Positions 63,023-64,000 of a stretch of 64,000 nucleotides of DNA are shown piece by piece. The stretch spans positions 2,955,362 to 3,019,361 of the forward strand of contig NW_017802491.1 of assembly GCF_001625305.1 (NCBI RefSeq), read 5' to 3'. Under the pieces are notes generated by a model. The model did no database searches and was not told the DNA's origin. It saw nothing but the letters and a program-made list of their open reading frames with translations. Positions within the stretch are counted from its first letter, which is position 1. Each line of letters begins with the position of its first letter. The DNA comes from Branchiostoma belcheri (lineage: Eukaryota > Chordata > Leptocardii > Amphioxiformes > Branchiostomatidae). The position numbers and the translations under genes are program-made.

Positions 63023-64000
63023 GTATCCAATATCCAATATTATTAGAATATACTGCTGTGGAGGTCCCACCACAGGGGTGGGCAAGAGTTGGGAGAGGAA
63101 GTTTGTTTTGTAGTGGATAAGAACATGAACTTAAGGGTAACATGCTCTCCAAATTCAGACTTGCTATGACGCAGTATATCCATGGTAACATGATCCAATA
63201 ATTGTATTCACTGACTCCCTTTGGTAGACACTGTCAACATCGATTTCTTGCACCATGTATACACGCTTTTTTCTTTCAGCTGGCTCAGTGTAGAGGAAGA
63301 ATTGTTGGAGACACGTAATATTTTACACGGCGCTCGCTACATCCCGCCTTTATTACTGAGCAGAGTCAGCTTTCATCACTTCTAATCCTCCTGAAATCAA
63401 AGAATTAATTTTACACCGGCAGATGCACACCGGTAATTGTATATTTACACCACATCATAGACTTTATGGATTTTCATTCTTGCCTGAATCCTTCCTCCTG
63501 CGCAGTGTAATTCCACCCATCATCTTACCCTAATCCCCTCCATATCTCCCTTCAACAACATGGCATTCAATCTTCCTGCACAGACACTGCCGGCAAGTTA
63601 ACCTGCCTCACCACAGTAATTTCTATCAATTGCGTCTTCATTGACAGCCGTTCTGCCAAGCACTTGGCCCTGGTTTATTAGACCCTTTGATGTTCAGAAT
63701 TAATTTCTGTCATCCTATATCAAATATCTACTATCAGCTGCTTGCAGTGCTCTTCCACATTGTGCTCTTGCAATGAAATATGCCTTTGGATAATAGTTTT
63801 CTTGTTGTATTGTTACACAGTAAACATGATGAAAGCATATTTCATCACCCTGAACATCATTTCCTAACATGTACTCAAATTTTCACTTGGATGCTCTCAC
63901 CTTTAGGAAATGCGCAACAACAACTCAGCATTGCTACCCAGGAAAACATAATTCTGATTGAGCATAATCCAGGAGACAATTTGACACAAGTTTGAAGACT
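63023..64000 (+). repeat. 978-bp segment, second copy at the window end
   Basis: Near-identical to 60400-61377 and cut by the window edge at the point where copy 1 is about to enter the exon at 61381. If it continues, that exon is repeated just past the window. It probably represents the other haplotype. Confidence 0.93.

Overview
This window is eukaryotic nuclear DNA from an invertebrate deuterostome, most likely an amphioxus (Branchiostoma). The genes have many short exons with GT/AG introns. Their proteins sit very close to vertebrate DHX40, SCLY, RPS2 and MAP2K3/6. There are replication-dependent histone genes with 3' stem-loops, many small palindromic DNA elements, and assembly gaps next to an apparently unmerged haplotype. 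The species call is inference; no species marker was tested.

Layout. 1-6 kb: no gene recognised. 6-19 kb: two tandem, same-strand, two-exon genes for small secreted proteins. Each has a TATA box, a signal-peptide exon ending in a phase-1 intron, and one exon with all the mature protein. They share a CC-x2-G-x9-C-x41/42-C-x12/13-CC pattern that resembles an anaphylatoxin-like (ANATO) fold with a longer central loop. They are the best candidate for something undescribed. 19-27 kb: gene-poor, with MITE-like palindromes and short tandem repeats. 27.1-38.2 kb (minus): an 18-exon DEAH-box helicase, DHX40, whose exons 5 and 7 carry apparent extra bases. 38.9-42.2 kb: histone cluster H1(+), H4(+), H2A(-), H2B(+), with no H3. 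43.1-43.6 kb: a MITE-like element with tandemly repeated inverted arms. 43.76-47.16 kb (minus): RPS2, whose introns carry two paralogous H/ACA snoRNA candidates and one C/D snoRNA candidate. 47.6-51.6 kb (plus): selenocysteine lyase, head-to-head with RPS2. 52.4-53.9 kb (minus): an intronless 504-residue coiled-coil protein of unknown function. 57.1-62.2 kb (minus): the kinase domain and C-terminus of a p38-activating MAP kinase kinase (MKK3/6 type); its first exon(s) lie beyond the window. A 978-bp copy of one of its introns recurs at the right end after a gap and is probably a haplotype duplication in the assembly.

Functionally most of the right half is housekeeping (RNA helicase, chromatin, ribosome and snoRNA, selenium recycling, stress signalling). 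The left third holds the lineage-specific secreted pair. Exon borders were placed by hand from splice sites, reading phase and remembered family sequences. They agree in phase across every gene except DHX40 exon 5.
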